64,000 nt of DNA from Chaunax sp. Z400. Taxonomy: Eukaryota; Chordata; Actinopteri; Lophiiformes; Chaunacidae. The notes under the pieces were generated by a model. It searched no databases. It saw only the letters and a program-made list of their open reading frames with translations, and was not told the origin of the DNA. Where the stretch lies: positions 20,351,781 to 20,415,780 of the forward strand of contig CM075183.1 in NCBI GenBank assembly GCA_037577475.1, read 5' to 3'. The translations under genes and the position numbers were made by a program. This document shows, piece after piece, positions 39,166-54,810 of the stretch. Each line of letters opens with the position of its first letter. Position 1 is the first letter of the stretch.

Positions 39166-40682
39166 TGGTTTTAACCTGGAACTAAAAGAGAATAAGCATT
39201 ATGCTAGCAACCGCTAAAGTAGCTGCTAGCTTATAAAGAGTTGGCTTCTCTCACCCCAGACTTTTTTTTAGCTCCAGTCTACCAATCAGCTTACATTATG
39301 TTTGTACTCTCCCTATGTTAAGGTTTTCACTGTCCTCCTTTTAAAAAAAAAAAAAGAAGTGGAGTAGTGTGCCTGATCTCCAGCCACCAGCAGGTCTCTG
39401 ACCCACATATTCACCAGGTTTGAACTCTTCCCCAGGGTCCCCTTAAGCCCCTCATGTGGAGCAAAGTGGTGTCTGGGGACTGTTCTGTGTAAAACCTCAA
39501 AGAGAAGCACAGGACAATGTGTTTGGGTGTGTTTGTGTGTGTGTGTGGCCTCCGGTCCAGTAAAAAACCTGCAACAGGTTACAATCCATCTGACTGCAAA
39601 CCCATCCGTCCTTTTTTGTGAATGCATGCCTGTGTGTGACACCCCCCCCCCCTGCAGAGAGGACTGTGGTGAGGAAGATGAGCAGTGCATTGTGATGTGG
39701 TGTTTTACCGTAACTAAGGAGAGAAAGGCATTACCATTCAAAAGGCCTGCTGTCGCGGTTGGAGGGGGTTTAACAGGGTTTTCTGCTCCTCTGCTATAGG
39801 AGCTGATTTTTACACACTATTTTTACACAACATGATGTCATTTAGTTGTTCTGTTTTTATCAGAAGAAATAATATATAAAGTAAAAATGAAGTTTATATT
39901 GAATATTTTTGTCTGCTGACTGTAACAACTGGTAAATGAAGTTTTACTTTAACTTACTTTAACTTTAATTTAAAGTTCAACATCTTAAAGTTCAAAGATA
40001 GGAGGGGATTTGTAGGAGCCATATGATACCAGCGACCAATGGAAAAATGATTCTTAAAATCTTTTTTAAATTATGAAACCTAGAAGTGAAGAAGCACAAG
40101 AATCTCATTAAACACTTATTTAAAACACATTTTAGCAGGTAGGAAAACATCTTGATGACCTAAAATTAAACTCCTCAACACACACAGAAGCAGCAGACGT
40201 ATCATCTGTAGCTAAAGCATGTAAACATGTACATATAGTAAATGATTATGTCATAAAATCTGAAGTATTCCCAGAAAGAGATGCTGAGAGAGAAACTGTA
40301 TATCAGTGAATGACACAAACTCGCTTTTCACCTTTATCACCTTCTTTGCAGTAAGGAGTCATGAGCGCCAGAAAAGCAGTGATAGAAGAAGAAATGAAAG
40401 CAATGATAGAAGAAGAAATGAGAGACAAACCAGAGGAGGAAACAGGATGAAAGGATGAGAGTCAGGAATAGAAAGAGTGACAGAAGGACAGACGGAGTTA
40501 TTGTTGGTGCTGAGACACAAAAGATAGAAAGTGACGGTCGTATATCTGTTCAGCCAGTGTCTTTATATGGAAAGGTCATGGACTGATTCACACACACACA
40601 CACTGAGCTGAACTTATAGTGCTGAATAACTTCTTCAAAAAGACTCCTGAGGTCATCACCGCAAATCACATTTATTTTATTT

Positions 40683-40684
<2 letters not shown>
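39166..40684. other. No gene seen
   Basis: Unique intron sequence. A 13-A run occurs near 39343-39355 and a short C run near 39642. Confidence 0.45.
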
Positions 40685-40716
<32 letters not shown>

Positions 40717-40744
40717 TGTGTGTGTGTGTCTGTGTGTGTGTGTG
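40685..40744. repeat. (GT)n microsatellite with CTG breaks
   Basis: About 29 GT units with two TGTC breaks. Confidence 0.95.
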
Positions 40745-40842
40745 AGTCAATAGCCTCACATCAACTTTATTGACTTTTTTGCATCACTATGAAATGTCGT
40801 AGTGATCCTCATCTCTCTCCCCCTCCCCCGCTCTCTGTCTGT

Positions 40843-40879
<37 letters not shown>
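40843..40879. repeat. (TC)n microsatellite
   Basis: About 18 TC units. Confidence 0.96.
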
Positions 40880-40881
<2 letters not shown>

Positions 40882-41463
40882 ATCCGTCCGTTTTGAGGTC
40901 CATTCAGAGGGCACTCGGCCCCTGAGAGGAGGATGAAAGGGTCCAAATTAAACAGAGGGGAGGAGGGAGGAATTTCACATCAGAGAAAGTGATTAAAATT
41001 AAAAATGTAAATTTTACACGTGAATCGTTCTAAAACTGATCTTTGGTTCTTTGGTCAGCTGACTGTTTGTTTGTTATCAGAAATTGTGTGTTATAGAATT
41101 TTGAATAATTGTCTGTACAAAATATGTAATTGTGACAATTTTTCCACTATTTTAATTTATGTATAGTAAGTTCATGATGTCAATAATTATAAGATTAATC
41201 AATAAGGAAATTAAGTTACTTAGATCCCTATTGAGAACATTAGAAAAAAAGTTTTCAAAAGTTTTCAAAAGTTTAAAGTTCTGATCCATAAGATTTGACT
41301 TAATAGTTACTACTACAGACCCCCCCCACCCCCACCCCACCCCTCCTAGTAGTAAACCAACTGATTCATCTGTTTATAGTTCAGCCAAACAAAGTCAAGT
41401 CTGTTTAAAGGAGACTGAACACATCACCGGTAGAGTTGGAGGAATATAACGGATCCACTGGTG

Positions 41464-41775
41464 TATTATTATTATAATTATTATTATTATTATTGTTAAA
41501 TTATTATTGTTAAATTATTATTGTTAAATTATTATTAGTATTATTATTATCATTATTATTATTATTGTTAAATTATTATTATTAATATTATTAATATTAA
41601 TATTATTATTGTTAAAATCATTATTGTTAAATTATTACTATTATTACTATTATTATTATTGTTATTATTATTATTATTGTTAAATTATTATTTTTATCAT
41701 TATCATCATTATCATTATTATTATCATTATTATTAATTTTATTATTATTATTATCATTATTATTATTATTATTAT
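41464..41775. repeat. Compound (TTA)n array with a 14-bp TTGTTAAATTATTA subrepeat
   Basis: About 310 bases of ATT/TTA repeat. At 41493-41530 a 14-bp higher-order unit (TTGTTAAATTATTA) repeats in tandem, and variants recur at about 41560-41690. Later parts alternate TTATTA and ATCATT. Confidence 0.95.
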
Positions 41776-43660
41776 ACCTGACTGTACGAACAAAATGTGT
41801 TGTTTTTTGTTAAATAAGTTGGTAAAACTCCAGCGGCACTCGAACACATCAAAATCCTGTAAAACACGTCTGATTTAAACCATCACGTCGGCATTCATAG
41901 TGAAATATTCAAAACTCTGTCATGACTTCAACAGCTTCATTAGAATGGCCACCAAATAAACAAAAGGTCTTTGAAATGCTGTCTATGTTTGAAAGTTTAC
42001 AACTATTTTTCACGCTTTGGACAAAGAGCAGCTACATTTCAGTGCAAACATTGGAAACGTGCATCAACAGACATCCGTCACTGTGTAATTACACAGGTGG
42101 TTAAAGTGTGCATGAGTGTTTGTGTCTGTGCTGTTATGTTAACACGTTTTAATAATCAGGAACACGCTTCATAGTAACTCCTGCAAGGATTAAACACCAA
42201 CAACACTTCTGTCCACTCAGCTACTGTCAATCAGCCAAACCTTCTAGTGATTCTTCTCCCTCTCTGACACACACATCATTGTACGAATCATTGAATCTTC
42301 ATTGAATGATGCTTCACGCCTCAGTACATCTGGATGTCTTACAGGTATGAGATTCAGACATTTGAGAGGAGGAGGATGAGGAGGAGGAGGAGGATGGAGG
42401 TAAAATGAGGTGAGAGGAAGAAAAGAGAGGGCAGAAAAAGTGGGAATGAGGTTGTCGGACATCTTTGATAGGATGTCTCCCCCTCCGACCACACAGGATA
42501 AAGCGGCTGCAGAAAACGGTTGGATGGATCTTCAGATGACTCTAGTGGATAATGTAGAACTCTATACAAAGTTTCTGCTCCAATGAAAAAAAAAGAAAAA
42601 AAGATGCGACTAAAAGTCACAAAGTAAAGTTGCTACATGCAGCATCACGCTTTGGTACAGAAATGTACTTCAAAATATTGATGTTGACTATCTGTGTGTG
42701 CAGACGATACACTGAAATGTATTGGAAGTGGAACTATGTGGGAGGACAGAGGTATGCAAAGATAACAGAAGACTCTCATTAAATACACACAGGCTCTGGT
42801 TCAGGGCTCTGGATGCACCTCATGGTGTTGAACTGCAATGATGCAGAACTGCAAACGGGGGAGATGTGAAGGTGATAAGAGAACACGCAGCCAACCAGCT
42901 GCTTGGCCCGACGCAGGCATGTCCATGCAGCGCTCCCGAAGCGATGCTTTGTGATTGAGAACGCTATTTGCAAATATTAACTTGTGTTTGTTTTAACCTG
43001 TCTGGAGTTCCTGATAGTCATGGTTAAGAGCGCCAGGGCCGTCCTGATGCTGCCAGCTGAGCTGTCAATCACACAGATGCACACTGAAGAGACTTTCTTT
43101 TGTGAGATTGTTTCTGTGATGCCAATGCAGTCGTCTCCAGATGCCGTTTGACCCGGGTCTGGTATGTGTGCTCATATGCACAAAAGCACACATACATAAA
43201 AACATACCATCGGTTTGCACGGACAGGAAATTTTGGAGGCATTCCTACTTTGATAGGACAATGCATAACACACACGCATACATGCAGACAGGAAATTTAC
43301 TGTATGTTTTCAAAGTCCAGTTTTACAAGGTTCTGGGCTAAACAAACACACAGATGGACCTGCATAAAGACGGAGCGTTCCCTCCATCTCTGCCACAGCA
43401 GTGTGTAGAAGCTGGCATGCATCAGGAATTTAATCCTTCCCATTGATAATATCCTGTCATCTTCCAGACACACACACAAAAATGTCCAGATCAGGGAGGA
43501 TGGAAACTAAATGACACCTCAGGTGTTTGTAGGTTCTCAGAGCAAAGGTACGCATGAACAAAACAGCTGGGTGGTGTTTTCGTCGTAGCATTGCTGAAGC
43601 CAATAAACACAGATTCACTTAACATCTTTATGCACATCGAGATGTTGTCTTCATGGACCC
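41776..43660. other. No gene seen
   Basis: Unique intron sequence with a GGA tract (42365-42394). Confidence 0.45.
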
Positions 43661-43795
43661 ACGGTTGGTTGGTTGGTTGGTTGATGGGCTGGTTGATTGG
43701 TTGGTTGGTTGGTTGGTTGATGGGCTGGTTGGTGTGTTGGTGTGTAGGTAGGTAGGTTGCTTTCGTGGTTTCTTGGTTGGTTGGTTGGTCTAGTT
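43661..43795. repeat. (GGTT)n array with a duplicated GATGGGCTGGTT segment
   Basis: GGTT tetranucleotides. The interruption GGTTGATGGGCTGGTTG occurs twice (about 43679 and 43716), so a longer block was duplicated after the interruption arose. Confidence 0.93.
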
Positions 43796-45741
43796 TAATC
43801 AGAGTAATCAGGGCTCAACAATAAGGATTGCCCTTTTCTCCCGGGACAAGAAAAAAGCCACATTTAGCTAGTAAATACTGGGCAAGTGGTAAATAAGAAT
43901 TAAACACACAAACAATAGATTTGTTCTCTAGGTCTAATGATGGAATTTGCTAAGGAGGGAACTATCTTGCATCCATCTCATCTCTGAATAGCAATTGTGA
44001 GAAAATGGTAGCGGGTTAAAACATTTATATTAAAACATTTCAATTATCCTGTGAACTGCGAACGTTTGTTTGTTGGTTCACTGCAACAGTAACTAATCTC
44101 AGCATAAGTTGGCATAAAAGTCATTTTTACGTTCAGTGTTGCAAACTGCATCATGTGTTTGCTTGAGATCTAATGCATGAATGCATTTCCTTCCTCATGG
44201 AACATTTGCAAGAAGAAAATCATGGAATGTTTGCATCCGTATTTCTTAGAGGTTTTCTTCTTTGGCTTTGTTTGGTTAAATTTAGACAGCTAACACCACA
44301 GTACTTGGTTAAGTTCCGGGCCGGATCAGGTCGTGGTCATCTCAGTGTTTCAGTGTCTTCTCTTTTTTTCTTTTTTCTTTTAAAGAATAACTAACCTAAT
44401 CCTGGAGTCTTTAATCTCTTGTAAACAAACAGCAGCAGCTGATTTCAGGTGATCAGAATAAAGATGGTAATTATGACCTTCTTTGACTTTGGGACTGCTC
44501 ACATAAGACATGTAGTCCTCACTTAAACAAACGACCCCTGTCAAAAAGCCCCATCCCAGGAATTCTCAGATCTTCCGAGCTCTCCCCAGATAAGAAAAAG
44601 ATCCGACAACAGTCCTCCTACTGTCCTATAAGATTCCTTAAATTCCCACATTTGGAAATGTTGAGTTCCTGTATGAGGTTTTTCCAGACCATTAAGCCCA
44701 GTGATCCTGACCCCATGCAGCCAACAACATGACATTCCTGACCTCCACAGTCCAGACTGATTCACTCCATTGGAAACTCGCTTCTCTCTGCTTTCATTCC
44801 TCCCATGCCTCCATCCTCCCTTCCTCTGGAGGTCCTTCCTCTGTTTTAGGTTAAGGAGCTGGAGGAAGAGATGGAAGTGGAGGTAGAGGGAGGGAGCTTT
44901 TCATCCTCTCGTATTTTCACTGGTTTGTTTTTTTTTACAAATCTTTCGGAGGACTGGGAATTTGTTCACGGTGTGAAGGATTGCTTGGTAAATAAGAGAC
45001 AGAGAGCTTGATGTTTGCTTTAGAGTTGGCAGTGAAATGGCTAAAATTCAAATTCAGTTGATTGAAATTTAATTTTCCCTTATATTTTCAGATTTCTTTC
45101 TTTCTTCCTCCTTCCTGCTGTTTTATTAGTGTTTTTATCATCTCTTGTTTTTTTACCGCCATGACCTCTGCATCCTTTCTTTGTTCCGCTCCAGACATGT
45201 TGGCATGAGAGACTTAATAGGTGATAAAACACCAGAAAGACAAATGTTTGTGCTGCAGTTTACAATTCGTCATTTTAAACACAGTGTAGGACAAGTGGAG
45301 TACCTCAGGGGTACGTGCTTAGACACCTGGTTTGGCTCTCCTTTACTTCCTGGGTCCCATCATCCATTTGTTTCTGTCTTTAGGGGCATTTTCCCTCACC
45401 TTTGGCATCATGGGTGGAGGGAACATCTGGAGAAGAATCATTTGGCTTCTCATCAGTTTGATTGATTTTTGCCAAACCTGTAATCATTGGCTGTGAGGTT
45501 ACATACCGAGTCGTTCGGTGTCCTCGTAGGAACTTGTAAAGCTGCATCAGTCTCATTCAAGCTCTTTTCTGTCATTGTTTGTCTCGAATGCTGCTTATTA
45601 GCTAGCTAACTACGAAGGAAGATGACATCACCATTCTTACTCCCGCCTACAAATGAGCTCCTTTTTTCCAGCAGAAAAAAGTAGATGTGGGCAGCAAAAA
45701 GAGGTTACAGGCTAACAGCTAGCCTAGCTTTGTCAAAGACA
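43796..45741. other. No gene seen
   Basis: Unique intron sequence. A G-V-P-Q-G codon string at about 45298-45312 is not extended into RT homology. Confidence 0.45.
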
Positions 45742-45900
45742 AGAATTACACAAACACTGGTGCACAGATTTACACAAAACTTGGTGGAAGTTTGGGACTT
45801 TGGCCAGGAATGAAACCATTACATTTTGGGGCAGATCCACTGGTTTTATTTTCCACTTTCTTTAACATTACAATTAATGGTGATTTTCAATTTTTCCCAT
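45742..45900 (+). mobile_element. Dispersed repeat fragment, same family as 33723, copy 3
   Basis: ACAAACACTGGTGCACAGAT and ACACAAAACTTGGTGGAAGT correspond to the ACTGRACAGATTT...GAAACTTGRTGGAAG core of the other copies. More diverged than copies 1 and 2. Confidence 0.5.
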
Positions 45901-48900
45901 AATTATGCAAACACCTTACCTCTGTCATGGCTACATCTGCTCATTGTCTGTGTTCACTCAACAATTCTAACACTTTCCCACACAGCTCAGGGCACTAGTG
46001 TGATTTCATCATGACTTCAATAAAGTTAAGATATCATTGAGGAATCTGATGTTGTGCAGAAGCTCAGCCACATTTCTTACTGTATCCATATGGATTATAA
46101 CACTTCTTGTTCAAATCTGTTCAAATCTGCCCTCATCCAGTATTTAAGTTGAATAAGCATCACCGGCATTACACGGAATGTCAAAAGGGCTCTTTGAACA
46201 TTTGTCTGGAAGAATCAAGAAGCAGAAAAAAGCAAATTACAGGGCTGGCAGGGGTTTGTTTGGAGACATGGATTATCGAGAGTCAAGGTAAATCAGATAA
46301 AGAGATCCCTCGGGTGAATGGGAGAGAGGTATCCTGATCCAAGACTCTCAAAGAAAAACAGTCAGGGGACACTTAGATTCAGCACCGCAGGTTCAGAAAC
46401 CCTTCTGTATTCCACAGGAAACATCTTATTTAGACTCATGTTCAAATATACACAGGCAAAACTTTAGACAAGCCTCAGACTTGTTTTTTTAATTTGATCT
46501 TCTAGTCTTCTGAATTCAGATTTGAATGATTTTTAGCACAGAGATCCAACTTCTTTGGGGTGTAAATTAATTCTGCTTTCAATAAATCTGTGGTAACACT
46601 TAGCGCTGCGTTTAACTGCGTTCCTCTTTGATAAGGAGCTTAAATCAAATATGCGACGGCCAAATAATGTCCCGAAAGAGCATGTATCAGCACCTGAAGA
46701 GAGATCGCCCAGTCATGTCCTCCTCATCGTCATGTCAGACGTGTTTTTGTTTGTGTGGTTGACGGGGGCAACACGTCCTGTTTCCATGTTTGTTTGGGAA
46801 CATCCTCCCGCTGCTCGTCCTGCATTCCACATTCAGAACCGAGTTAATGAACCGTCGCTGTATTTATGGACCATGGTTTCATAGAAAGTTTCTCATTTAG
46901 TATGTAGAGCTTTTTTTTCCGGTAACTACAGGGTCATGAAGCTAATATAATAATAGTAATAATAACTTTATTTATATAGAACCTTTCAAAAACAAATTAC
47001 AAAAAGCAATTAACACAAATAAAACAAATAAAAGAAATGAACTTGAAATGATCCAGTCTCTCCGTTGCTTCCTGTCATTTCTCATCAAATACCAGATAAA
47101 ACAGCATCATAATAAGTACAGTCACATATTTGATGACAACATCGAACTGCAGATTTAACTTCTGTGCCATGAAGTAAAAACTTTAACTGGATCATATTTG
47201 CGTATCGAGCTCTTTATGCATTTGCAAGTGCAATGTGCAATCCAATGCACAACGCATCACATGGATACTGCAGACTGAGACACAGTATGTGGTTGGATGT
47301 TCAGTGCAATATATGGCCTCCATTGGCTCCATGCACTCATCATTTACACATGGTGCATGTGGAAGAAATACTTGGATGCAGCTTGCATTGCGTTGCACCT
47401 AGATACCAAAGGGGGGACGATGGTAAATCCTGGTTCATATAAAGGAGGAGCTGATTGGCTGCAGACAGCTGAGAGTCATTGTGAGCAGTGGGAACTCTTT
47501 CTCCACCTATAAGATGGATTTATTTTAAAAGCGGCTAGTAAAAGAAACGTGCTCTTCTGGTGCAGAGAGACTATCAATTCTTTATCCCTCAGCATTGACT
47601 TGCAGGATTAAATGCTAGAATCCACACAATTCAATGAAGTTTTATGACTTCATTAAAGGAAATCACTGTGTCGACTCACAAAAGTAGCCTCGCATTCTTT
47701 CGCGTCCTTTGTGTTCATATTGCGTGCAAGGATTCTTTGTTTTTGTCTGCCTGTACGAGTCGATAATGTCAAACCCTCATTTCGCTTCAACATGCCAAAA
47801 CCTCCAAACCTTTCCTAGATGAAAAAAAGCAGCCCCCAAGTCCAAACGCTGCAGTGAATCCTATTATAGTGAAAATCACTGCAGGCGAGCTGTTGGTATC
47901 CAGATTGATGTGTTTTTTAATAATAGAAGTATGTCAACACAGTCTAGCCTCCAGGTACCAGAGACATTCTCCTCTTCTATCTCCTGTCTGCACCAGAGGC
48001 TGCTGGGGTTTCTCCAGTTCTGTTGCAGCATGCTAAAATATGCATGCAAACTGTAGTGTACTGTAAATCTATGTATTTCCCTCTTTTTTTTGCATCACTT
48101 TGATTAAAAGATTTTTTTGTGTTGTTTCAACTGGAAGAAAAAAACCTTTTGAATGAAAATTCCTGGAGCAGACAGAGAGAAATATGAACTACAACCACAA
48201 GCAGCTGCTCTAATATGAAAGGATGCATCCATTCATGTGAGGAAGACAGCTTTTCATACTGATGATGCAAAAACTTCACTTTCCTTTAGCACTGAAGCTA
48301 ATAAAAGAGTTATGGCTAAAAACAATAATAACAAATTAGACTCCAAACAGTTCCTATTTGACATAATATGTGCCGATTTTGCAAAAACGTTTATGGAACA
48401 TGATGTGTAATATGGGCTCTTAATTTAGATGATAAAAATAGTTTTGCTTCAAAATAGAACAGAAGAATTTGCTTCTGACGTAATTTGCGCTAATTAGTTT
48501 TGCTGCAAAATAACATTCTGAAGTTTAATTCCAGCAGTTTCCCCCAAAATAAGATATACAAAGAGTATTATTCTGAAATTTGCTCCACTGTAATAAAACA
48601 CAGAACAGTCCCTTCAAAAAATTATGTTAAAGAGAAATGTTTCCTTTAAACACAGTATTTATGGAATGGGTTTTTTTTTTCAAAATAAGATGCCCTAAAG
48701 AAGAGTTTCTCTTCAATATAAAATGAAAATCACTTTTGAGCCAAAATAAGACACAGGAAGAAGAATCATCAGATGTAAAGAAACTTCATCATGAAGCCTC
48801 AGCTTGTTTTAAATCCATGATGACAAATGTTCAGCTATGAAAATACCCTGTAGTTATTTAAAGTGTCTGTTCTTTTCATTAGTTCTTTAATACACAACTT

Positions 48901-49455
48901 CCTGTCCTATTGTCAGTCCCACCACCACAGGAAGGATCTGCACCAGTTAAACTGCCTTAAACGACGTCGCCCAGTGTTTTACTTTCATCACTGTAAACCA
49001 CAACAGCAGCTTCAGTTTAGATCTTCTTCTTCAGATGAGCATCGCCTGAGGAACCCCCCGGCGCTGAAGAGAGGCCTTCTCTCGTTATTTTGGGTCTCCA
49101 TGTGTGTGTTCACATCTTATCTCTGGGTGGGAGTCTGGGTCGACTTTATAATTTAGTAGAGACGCCTCCAACCTGGACAAAAACAGCTCGTTTCCAGCTC
49201 TCCTCCTCCTCCTGCCGTCTCTTAGGTCGCTCTCTAAAAAATATCCAATTTTTCATTTTTTTTGAGCTGCAGCCTGAGGTTAAACTTTATGGTATATCTG
49301 CAATGTATGACAGATTGTAAAGAAAAATTGTTTCCACATGACGCACAGATTGTCTCTTCTCTCGTTTTCCCTCCGGCCACATGAATACAGGTTATTATAG
49401 TCGTGTGTGTCTGAACGCTTCCATAGATGGAAAATTAAGAAAAGACGGATTCCAA
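45901..49455. other. No gene seen
   Basis: About 3.5 kb of unique AT-rich intron, apart from the repeat fragment at 46945. A/T-rich sequence at 48400-48780 shows weak recurrence of TTTGCTTCAAAATA-like words but no clear unit. Confidence 0.45.
46945..47035 (+). mobile_element. Dispersed repeat fragment (AACTTTATTTATATAGAACC type)
   Basis: TAATAATAACTTTATTTATA then TAGAACCTTTCAAAAACAAA, followed by an A-rich run, matches a motif very common in fish and other vertebrate genomes. Single copy here; recognised from memory only. Confidence 0.42.
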
Positions 49456-49893
49456 CCCTCCTGTTGTGTTTGTTTCTTGTTAACTAGTCAAAAATAACTG
49501 CTCCATTCTAGCTGATTGTAAATCTATAATATTACATATATTATCACCTAATGTTGTGTTTCTATCAACTTTCATTCTTGTGAATATTTCAAGGTTTGAA
49601 CTTTATATACCAGACCTGTGAGAAAGTTGTTTATATCATTCAAACAATGTTGTGGTTGTTTTTGACAATTACCAACAGGTGTGCTTCCCATTGGCTAAAA
49701 AACTATACTGGAGATAGGTTCCTGAAGGGGTTGCCATGGAAGCCAAAAAGGGGCGTTTCTAATGACCGGTCATTTTTGACCAGGAACACCAAGGGTGTAC
49801 ACAAGTTCAATAAAACACCCCAAAATTTAACAAAAAATTGAATTGAATTGAAACATGAAATTATTTACATTGTTTAGAGAGAAAACTTTTAGG
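49456..49893 (+). mobile_element. piggyBac-like MITE, nearly full length, copy B
   Basis: It starts CCCTCCTGTTGTGTTT, the inverted repeat of the right ends of copies A and C. The interior shares AAGTTCAATAAAACACCC with copy C (AAGTTAAATAAAACACCC), and the end shares TTTAGAGAGAAAACTTTT with A and C. An internal ACCGGTCATTTTTGACC palindrome is present. The right inverted repeat is lost. The bases before the left end are CCAA, perhaps a decayed TTAA. No transposase frame. Confidence 0.65.
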
Positions 49894-52141
<2,248 letters not shown>

Positions 52142-52692
52142 TCAAACTAGAAATGATGCATTTGTGTGCCTGTCTCCTCCTCCACATCGCCCCCTGTGGT
52201 CATAAAGGGGACCTGACAGGTCCAGGTCCACCAGCAGAGACAGAGACTCACACCCAGAGATGAATCACAGCTCCATATTTAACTCCATATTGCATATATG
52301 AGGTTAAACAGGGAGTTAAAAGGAGTAACAGCAGTTGAAATGTAATGAATCCCCTAAATCCACTGATTAAATATATTAAAATGCTGCAGAGAGGTTTTGA
52401 TGCTGGATGGAGCAGTTTTTGTTGGGATTAATCAACTTTAGCCACAACTAAAGGTTAATCAGGCTTTTAATTGGTGCTTTTTTTCAAGTCTCACCCAAGA
52501 ATGAAGGATGAAATGTAAAGATAAGGGGAAAAAAGGCAGCATCAAATTCTATAATTTATAGTGTGTTAAGTTTTCCCCACCAGAAAAAATTTGAATTATT
52601 TCCTCAAACTGCACAGTTAATATTTTCCTTCTATAACTAAAGATGTCGAATCAGAAACACTAAGAAAAAGAAAAGCGATGAGCTGACAGAAC

Positions 52693-52703
52693 ATGTGTGT
52701 GTC

Positions 52704-52800
<97 letters not shown>
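52693..52800. repeat. (GT)n microsatellite, arm 1 of an inverted pair
   Basis: About 53 GT units with two CTGTCTG breaks. Only 56 bases separate it from a long CA array. Confidence 0.97.
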
Positions 52801-52802
<2 letters not shown>

Positions 52803-52855
52803 CTCTCAATGTGTGTTTTCTTTAAGCCTGCAGGTGTGGAATTCAGCAGTATGTC

Positions 52856-52856
<1 letters not shown>

Positions 52857-52886
<30 letters not shown>

Positions 52887-52896
52887 ACTAATGGAT

Positions 52897-52938
<42 letters not shown>

Positions 52939-52948
52939 ACTAATGGAT

Positions 52949-53017
<69 letters not shown>

Positions 53018-53033
53018 TGGATGCACACACAGG
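52857..53033. repeat. Compound (CA)n array with three TAATGGATGC insertions
   Basis: A CA run interrupted by TAATGGATGC at 52889, 52941 and 53015. The first two lie in identical 52-base blocks (CATACACACTAATGGATGCA); the third lacks the CAT variant and is 74 bases on. It is complementary to the GT tract at 52693. Confidence 0.96.
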
Positions 53034-53121
53034 CCCTTTATAATTATGAATATACATCCTAAACTACAGTGTGGTCAGGGACACACATCTGATTTGTGTA
53101 ATGCTCTTTAAGCACACATAG

Positions 53122-53188
<67 letters not shown>
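53122..53188. repeat. (CA)n microsatellite
   Basis: About 33 CA units with one TCA break. Confidence 0.97.
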
Positions 53189-53189
<1 letters not shown>

Positions 53190-54770
53190 AGATGAAACAT
53201 GTGTCCAGATCACCTCCACCCGTCTATATTCACACCACCTCGACAGGAGGAAAGCAGCAGAGGAGTGAAGTATCACCTCTGTCAGCGAGACTTCCGGTGC
53301 TAAAAATAGGTCCCTGTTGGCAGCAGCGGCGGCTGGCAGTGAAGGCGTTGTTTGGAAAAGGGCGGCGGGATACAGTGAGGTAACCTGAGGTGCACCGTTT
53401 GGCTCGGTGGTTCTGCAGCTTTTTTTGGATCCCATGTAACCTGGAGATTTGGAGGCGGAGCCTGTTTGGCCTTATAGAACAGCAAAAGGGAGACGTGTGG
53501 ACGAGATTTAGTTTATTTTTATCTGGATCTGCACACATTTTATTATTTAAATGCATGTCTGGATATGCCGATTTACATGCTTTTTTTTTTTAATCTGATG
53601 TGCAAAACTTCAGGTGCACCGGTGCAACCAATCACAATGTTGACAGATCTTTGAGGACATCAGACGGTTGCAGCCTGGTGCCCCTGCCCTTATGGGGGTA
53701 AAAGTAAGTCTATGTTGGACATGAGGATCTTTATGCTACCATCCTGGTTCCCTGCCTGTATTTACAGCCACACACACACATGGCGGTGTTACAGGGTGTT
53801 TTTTCCACCGATCGGTTTCCACCTCGGTGAAACCTTAAACCGCAGCGCTGAAAGATGGACTGAGCTGTGTGACGAGTTTCTGTAGCTCCTCTGAGGCGCA
53901 TATCTCAGATTTCTGCTCTCTAATATAGGAGCTGTAATCGTGGTCCCATTGTGCTGCACCAGGGGCTCCACCTCTCCAGAAGACTCTTTTCACACCATCA
54001 GTCCCACCTCTCCACCCTCAGCTCTGCCTCCATGTGTACCAGTTGGAAGCCATTACCTCCTACCCTTCCATCCTTCCATTCTCTCCTCTTCAAAATCCCC
54101 TCATTCCCCCTCCAGGCGAGGGCTATTAAGTTTAGTTCAAAGGGGTTATTATCATGGCTCTTATCACGGAGGTGGGCACTGTCACTTCATGCCTGTGTTG
54201 AGATGTGTCTCTGGGTTTGTCTCTGCTCCGTCTCACAGTTCAGATCATAGTTCATATATGATATGTTATGAATAAAATCCATTTGTCTTTATGAGCCCAT
54301 ATGAAGTAGGCTATAAATTATATTGTTAGGTTTATAACCTATAATCACTTTTTCAGGCTCATTTTATCAAATTGTCTCATAACAATGTTTTTCTTATCTT
54401 TTCATTCACTTTAGTCTCATTTAACCTTTAAGATGCGTGAAGGTTTCCAATAAACTCAATGAACTTCAGCTGTTTACTTCAACACAAATACACGACAATA
54501 AACAGTTACAGAGCTTCCTTTAAAAAAAACACGGTAAAAAAAATGTGTGGCATTTAAAGGTTAATTAAGGTAAATGAAAGGTAATTCAATTCTGTCCATT
54601 TTAAAGGACACTAAATGTTTCAATGCACGTAATGATTGAAATAAACATTAACTTATTGCCTCACCGTTGTTTTATAATTAACTTAAATTATTTGCCTTAA
54701 TTAGTTGAATATAAATTAACTATATTTAGGCTCCTGATGCCTCTCACAGACGTAGCTGCAACTTTAAGTG

Positions 54771-54810
<40 letters not shown>

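Noticed and set aside
45290..45330. G-V-P-Q-G codon string suggestive of LINE reverse transcriptase
   Set aside because: The following residues do not continue the SxLGP motif, and flanking frames show no RT homology.
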